From Carnimonas bestiolae (GTDB taxonomy: Bacteria; Pseudomonadota; Gammaproteobacteria; Pseudomonadales; Halomonadaceae), in the NCBI RefSeq assembly GCF_051251125.1, contig NZ_JBPCZL010000007.1: DNA of 64,000 bases; one strand, written 5' to 3'. The notes beneath the pieces were generated by a model. That model ran no database searches. It saw only the letters and a list, made by a program, of their open reading frames with translations, and was not told the origin of the DNA. The translations under genes and the position numbers were made by a program. This document shows, piece by piece, positions 61,796 to 64,000 of the stretch (positions within the stretch are counted from its first letter, which is position 1; every line of letters begins with the position of its first letter).

Positions 61796-62887
61796 TTAGC
61801 GGTGGTTGGTTTTATTTTTTATAGTCCCTACAACCTTCGACGGTCTTCCAATGTGTCCAGATTGTGCCTGCAACCTGTTCACAGCTTCACGTGCCCGGTG
61901 AGGTGCAAGGTGTGCATATTTCTCGGTCATCTTGATCGTTGAGTGTCCGAGAACCTCTTTCACATCTGCTAGTGGAACTCCTTCCGATACCATCCAGCTC
62001 GCGCAAGTGTGTCGCAGATCATGTATGCGGAAGTTGGTTATCCCCGCGCGGTCGCAAGCTGTCTTGAATCCTGTCCTTGGTTCCACACTTCGGTTTCCGT
62101 GGCTATTGCAAAATACCCATGGACTAGATGGGCAATGCTCGGAAACAAAGGCCTTTCTCCTGAGAAGGGCAGCCACTGCTGTGTCATTTAGCGGTATGGT
62201 CCGGCGCTTCGCAGACTTGTTATCTTCAGGCTCCAATGTGACTAGATTGTGCCCGAAGTCTACGCGACGCCATTCCAGCTTAAGCAATTCATTTTTACGA
62301 CAACCAGTGTTGAGAGCCAACTGAATGAAGTCCGATAGATGACGTCCATTCTTCATGCTCTCTGCTATCTGGATAAGTCTTGCGGCCTCTGCACGCGTAA
62401 TCCACCTGACTCGCCCCTCGGGTTCTTTCAGTTTCTGCCCCTTTGCTGGGTTGGGTAGATTCCACTCAAGCTGCACCGTGCAGTACACCAATGCGGCTGA
62501 TAATACTGCCGTCTCACGGTTTATGGTGGAATCACTAACCCCCTCATCCTGGCGGAAAGAGATATACGCTCGAACGTCTCTGACCCGAAGATCGTTCATG
62601 CAATATCCGCTGAAAAACCTATTCAAATGCCTGACACGCATTTGGATATCAGCGAAAGATCGCTTTCTTTTCGAGGTTGCAAGGAACGCTGCCGCCACTT
62701 CTTCAAATGACCTTTCTGGCTCCTCCTTCCACACGCTCTGACGGAACATCTCAGCACGTGTTCTGCCTTCTATTGCTTCTGCTTCCGCTCTGTCTGCGGT
62801 TTTAGAAGAGAATCTAATCTTTGTGCCGCCTCCCGGTGGCGTAACGCTGCACCACCAGTATGGCGATCCTTTCCTTTTGTATGGCAT
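61796..62887 (-). CDS. int: Phage-type tyrosine integrase
   Basis: A 363-residue site-specific recombinase. The N-terminal segment (MPYKRKGSPYWWC) is an arm-type DNA-binding-like element, residues about 60-160 form the SAM-like core-binding domain, and the catalytic domain shows Arg in LALNTGCRKNELLKLEW, HDLRHTCASWMV (His-x-x-Arg) and the nucleophile Tyr in STIKMTEKYAHLAP. It reads toward the tRNA-Ser(UGA), ending 23 bp from it. The first 118 bp of the gene overlap the upstream HTH gene in another frame. It should catalyse integration at the tRNA 3' end. Confidence 0.95.
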   Translation of the reverse strand: MPYKRKGSPYWWCSVTPPGGGTKIRFSSKTADRAEAEAIEGRTRAEMFRQSVWKEEPERSFEEVAAAFLATSKRKRSFADIQMRVRHLNRFFSGYCMNDLRVRDVRAYISFRQDEGVSDSTINRETAVLSAALVYCTVQLEWNLPNPAKGQKLKEPEGRVRWITRAEAARLIQIAESMKNGRHLSDFIQLALNTGCRKNELLKLEWRRVDFGHNLVTLEPEDNKSAKRRTIPLNDTAVAALLRRKAFVSEHCPSSPWVFCNSHGNRSVEPRTGFKTACDRAGITNFRIHDLRHTCASWMVSEGVPLADVKEVLGHSTIKMTEKYAHLAPHRAREAVNRLQAQSGHIGRPSKVVGTIKNKTNHR

Positions 62888-63102
62888 GGCTTATCTCCAG
62901 TTGCCACGCCCGGCGCGGCTTCATAATCGTTTGCTATAGGCTGTGGGTCAAATCGGGCGTAAAACTGGCGACGCAGTATTCGTCTTCGTTTGCCTACCCA
63001 CATCCAGGGCAACTCATCACGGCTCATCATCCGGCTGATAGTTGAAGGATTGCATTCAAGAAGGGTGGCCGCCTCTGTTCGGCTAATAGTGAGTGGCTCC
63101 AT
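62770..63102 (-). CDS. Excisionase-like helix-turn-helix protein
   Basis: A 110-residue protein whose N-terminus (ISRTEAATLLECNPSTISRMMSRDELPW) is a MerR/HTH_17-type winged helix as in phage excisionases. The C-terminal half is polar and basic and overlaps the integrase start by 118 bp. GGAGG lies six bases before ATG 63102; the frame opens at 63117 with a weaker start. Position just upstream of int supports a directionality-factor role. It could also be a repressor-like regulator. Confidence 0.75.
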   Translation of the reverse strand: MEPLTISRTEAATLLECNPSTISRMMSRDELPWMWVGKRRRILRRQFYARFDPQPIANDYEAAPGVATGDKPCHTKGKDRHTGGAALRHREAAQRLDSLLKPQTERKQKQ

Positions 63103-63114
63103 ATTTCCTCCAGA

Positions 63115-63141
63115 CAATAAAAAAGCCGCTCAGGGCGGCTG
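63115..63141 (-). terminator. Terminator upstream of the excisionase-like gene
   Basis: On the minus strand AGCCGC pairs with GCGGCT across CCTGA and is followed by a T-rich tract running into the Shine-Dalgarno site (CTGGAGG) of the excisionase-like gene. Confidence 0.75.
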
Positions 63142-63243
63142 TGATTTTGGATGCGTCTCATTCAGCGCAACCATTCCCAAAATTATTTGAAACTTGTCAA
63201 CCAATGATGCACAGGCCTTTCGAGTGCCTATTCCTGCCGGCCG

Positions 63244-63540
63244 TCATTCCTCAGCGTCTAGCCGATCAATGGCTGCCGCAATCAATGCCCCAGCTTTTTC
63301 GAGATTTCGGCGCGGGTTTTCGCTGGGCTTCCAGCTCTCTGCGTCCCATGGCCACATAAATGGCGCATTATCCTGCGGTTTGTAACTGCGGTTGTTCTGC
63401 GCCCATGCCACTGCTTGATAGCAGCTCGCCGCGTCTATAAATTGATTCGGGTGATGGCCCGAATCGTGCTTAGAATCATAGCCGTGCACTTCAATCTGCC
63501 GCTTGCGCTCCGCCGCGATTGCTTCGATTCCTGTTGTCAT
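63244..63540 (-). CDS. Small phage protein of the AERxRQ/KAGALI type
   Basis: A 98-residue protein beginning MTTGIEAIAAERKRQIEVHGYDS, with HDSGHHPNQF, PWDAESWKP and RRNLEKAGALIAAAIDRLD. This pattern is widespread in small proteins of Caudoviricetes and prophages, some annotated as NTP-pyrophosphohydrolase-like. Function is unknown. AAAGGAA and GGGAG precede the ATG. It lies between two terminator-SD modules in a minus-strand run. Confidence 0.82.
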   Translation of the reverse strand: MTTGIEAIAAERKRQIEVHGYDSKHDSGHHPNQFIDAASCYQAVAWAQNNRSYKPQDNAPFMWPWDAESWKPSENPRRNLEKAGALIAAAIDRLDAEE

Positions 63541-63551
63541 TTCCTTTCTCC

Positions 63552-63579
63552 CAAAAATAAAGCCGCTATCGTGCGGCTG
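63552..63579 (-). terminator. Terminator between the two small phage genes
   Basis: On the minus strand AGCCGC pairs with GCGGCT and is followed by TTATTTTT and then GGGAGA. The last codons of the upstream gene, including its TAG stop, are encoded inside the hairpin. Confidence 0.8.
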
Positions 63580-63784
63580 AAATATTTACTCCCATTGAAT
63601 CTATTCGCCCATCTCGCGTGCTTTCATCAGCGAATTCATTGCAATGGATATAGAAATCACCATCATATGTGTTTATACCTGCGGTTATATCGTCAGATGT
63701 TCCAAGAGATTCTATAACCACATCTCTGTTCCCTTTATTTTCAATAACTAGATCAACAATCTTCTTTAATTCAGTTAGCTTCAT
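63566..63784 (-). CDS. Small acidic phage protein, unknown function
   Basis: A 72-residue acidic protein (MKLTELKKIVDLVIENKG at the start; DGDFYIHCNEFAD in the middle; SAAR at the end) with no family that I recognise. The ATG at 63784 is favoured by GGGAG eight bases upstream; a longer start at 63799 would overlap that site. The gene is AT-richer than the chromosomal genes, in line with phage origin. Confidence 0.7.
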   Translation of the reverse strand: MKLTELKKIVDLVIENKGNRDVVIESLGTSDDITAGINTYDGDFYIHCNEFADESTRDGRIDSMGVNISAAR

Positions 63785-63795
63785 TTTATTCACTC

Positions 63796-63822
63796 CCAAA
63801 AATAAACCGCCTCGCGGGCGGC
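63796..63822 (-). terminator. Terminator upstream of the small acidic phage gene
   Basis: On the minus strand CCGCC pairs with GGCGG across CGCGA and is followed by TTTATTTTT and then GGGAG, the ribosome site of the next gene. Confidence 0.75.
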
Positions 63823-63846
63823 AACATGTAACTATCGCTTACAAGT

Positions 63847-63999
63847 TCAGCTATCAGTGTCGATTGGCGGCTCGGGCAGGGGCTGACAATGGGTTATTTC
63901 GATTTCGCTGTCTGGGCAGTCTTCCTCAATCATCTTGCCTCCACAGTTGTAGGCGAAAACGAAGCTCCCCCAACCTTCTTCATGCAGTCCATAACCCAA
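63847..63999 (-). CDS. Phage gene fragment, 5' end outside window
   Basis: An open minus-strand frame from the window edge to TGA 63847 covers 50 codons: GYGLHEEGWGSFVFAYNCGG, then an acidic stretch with Cys, ending PIDTDS. The start lies beyond the window. It is followed by the same terminator-SD arrangement as its neighbours. It reads like the tail of a small phage protein with a possible Cys-based zinc site, but no family can be given. Confidence 0.55.
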   Translation of the reverse strand: MGYGLHEEGWGSFVFAYNCGGKMIEEDCPDSEIEITHCQPLPEPPIDTDS

Positions 64000-64000
64000 T

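Larger units (their letters stand above)
61755..64000 (-). mobile_element. Left end of a prophage or integrative element at tRNA-Ser(UGA), continuing beyond the window
   Basis: Immediately after the tRNA-Ser(UGA) gene all genes switch to the minus strand and to phage types: a tyrosine integrase pointing at the tRNA, an excisionase-like HTH gene and three or more small phage-like genes. Codon usage is more AT-rich than in the preceding genes. The tRNA sequence is complete, as expected when the element carries a matching 3' end. The attachment core should lie in the T-arm/3' end (about 61755-61775), but its second copy is outside the window, so the exact edge is unproven. Confidence 0.8.

Overview
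This window is a stretch of bacterial chromosome with moderately high GC and dense, operon-rich coding. The gene set (gcvT/gcvH/gcvP, prfC, uvrB-nei, yebC-ruvC-ruvA-ruvB-ybgC-tol-pal-cpoB, tamA-tamB, msrA, gor, and a RegB/RegA-type redox two-component system) points to a gammaproteobacterium. Halomonadaceae or a related marine/halophilic group is the likeliest placement. That placement is an inference from gene content and protein resemblance; no 16S gene is present.

Layout. 1-2.8 kb: the end of an M13 peptidase gene, a decayed HxlR-type regulator and an ASCH-domain protein. 2.8-9.3 kb: an M42-type aminopeptidase, then the glycine cleavage genes. gcvP and gcvH lie on the minus strand and gcvT is divergent on the plus strand. 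gcvP carries an in-frame ochre codon that removes the last ~170 residues. 9.4-12.8 kb: a minus-strand operon of a degenerate LysM/LytM lipoprotein, a GT4 glycosyltransferase, a PAP2 phosphatase and an AlkB-like dioxygenase. 13.2-15.4 kb: the redox two-component pair, followed by a tiny gene with its own promoter and terminator. 16-26.9 kb: prfC, mscL (with a C-terminal zinc ribbon), a TatD-family nuclease, ygfZ, an HMA-fold small protein without its Cys pair, uvrB, nei, cardiolipin synthase and a HypT-like LysR regulator.

27-32.6 kb (minus strand): nucleoside hydrolase and ribokinase, a BcrC-like phosphatase, mgtE with a long leader containing a proline-bearing upstream ORF, and a D-2-hydroxyacid dehydrogenase. 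32.9-43.5 kb (plus strand): fmdB-like gene, aspS, yebC, ruvC, ruvA, ruvB, ybgC, tolQ, tolA, tolB, pal, cpoB. tolR is missing from its usual place between tolQ and tolA, where only 54 bp separate the two genes, and TolQ carries an unusual Trp in its third-membrane-segment motif. 43.9-45.8 kb: a MocR-type regulator with clear direct-repeat operators and a small membrane protein. 45.9-47.4 kb: ubiG-gph. 47.6-54.8 kb: a coiled-coil membrane protein, tamA and tamB in a tight cluster, then msrA. 54.9-61.6 kb: YheT-like hydrolase, carbonic anhydrase, gor, an orphan holin-like gene, a DUF1161-like exported protein, a kinase-like protein, tRNA-Ser(CGA) and a carboxymuconolactone-decarboxylase-family protein.

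From 61.7 kb a tRNA-Ser(UGA) gene is followed by a tyrosine integrase, an excisionase-like HTH gene and small phage genes, all on the minus strand. This is the left edge of a prophage or other integrated element that runs off the window. Its small genes share a repeated layout in which the terminator U-tract of one gene runs directly into the Shine-Dalgarno sequence of the next.

The most interesting points are the tolR-less Tol-Pal operon, the interrupted gcvP, the mgtE leader and the small orphan gene near 15.8 kb.
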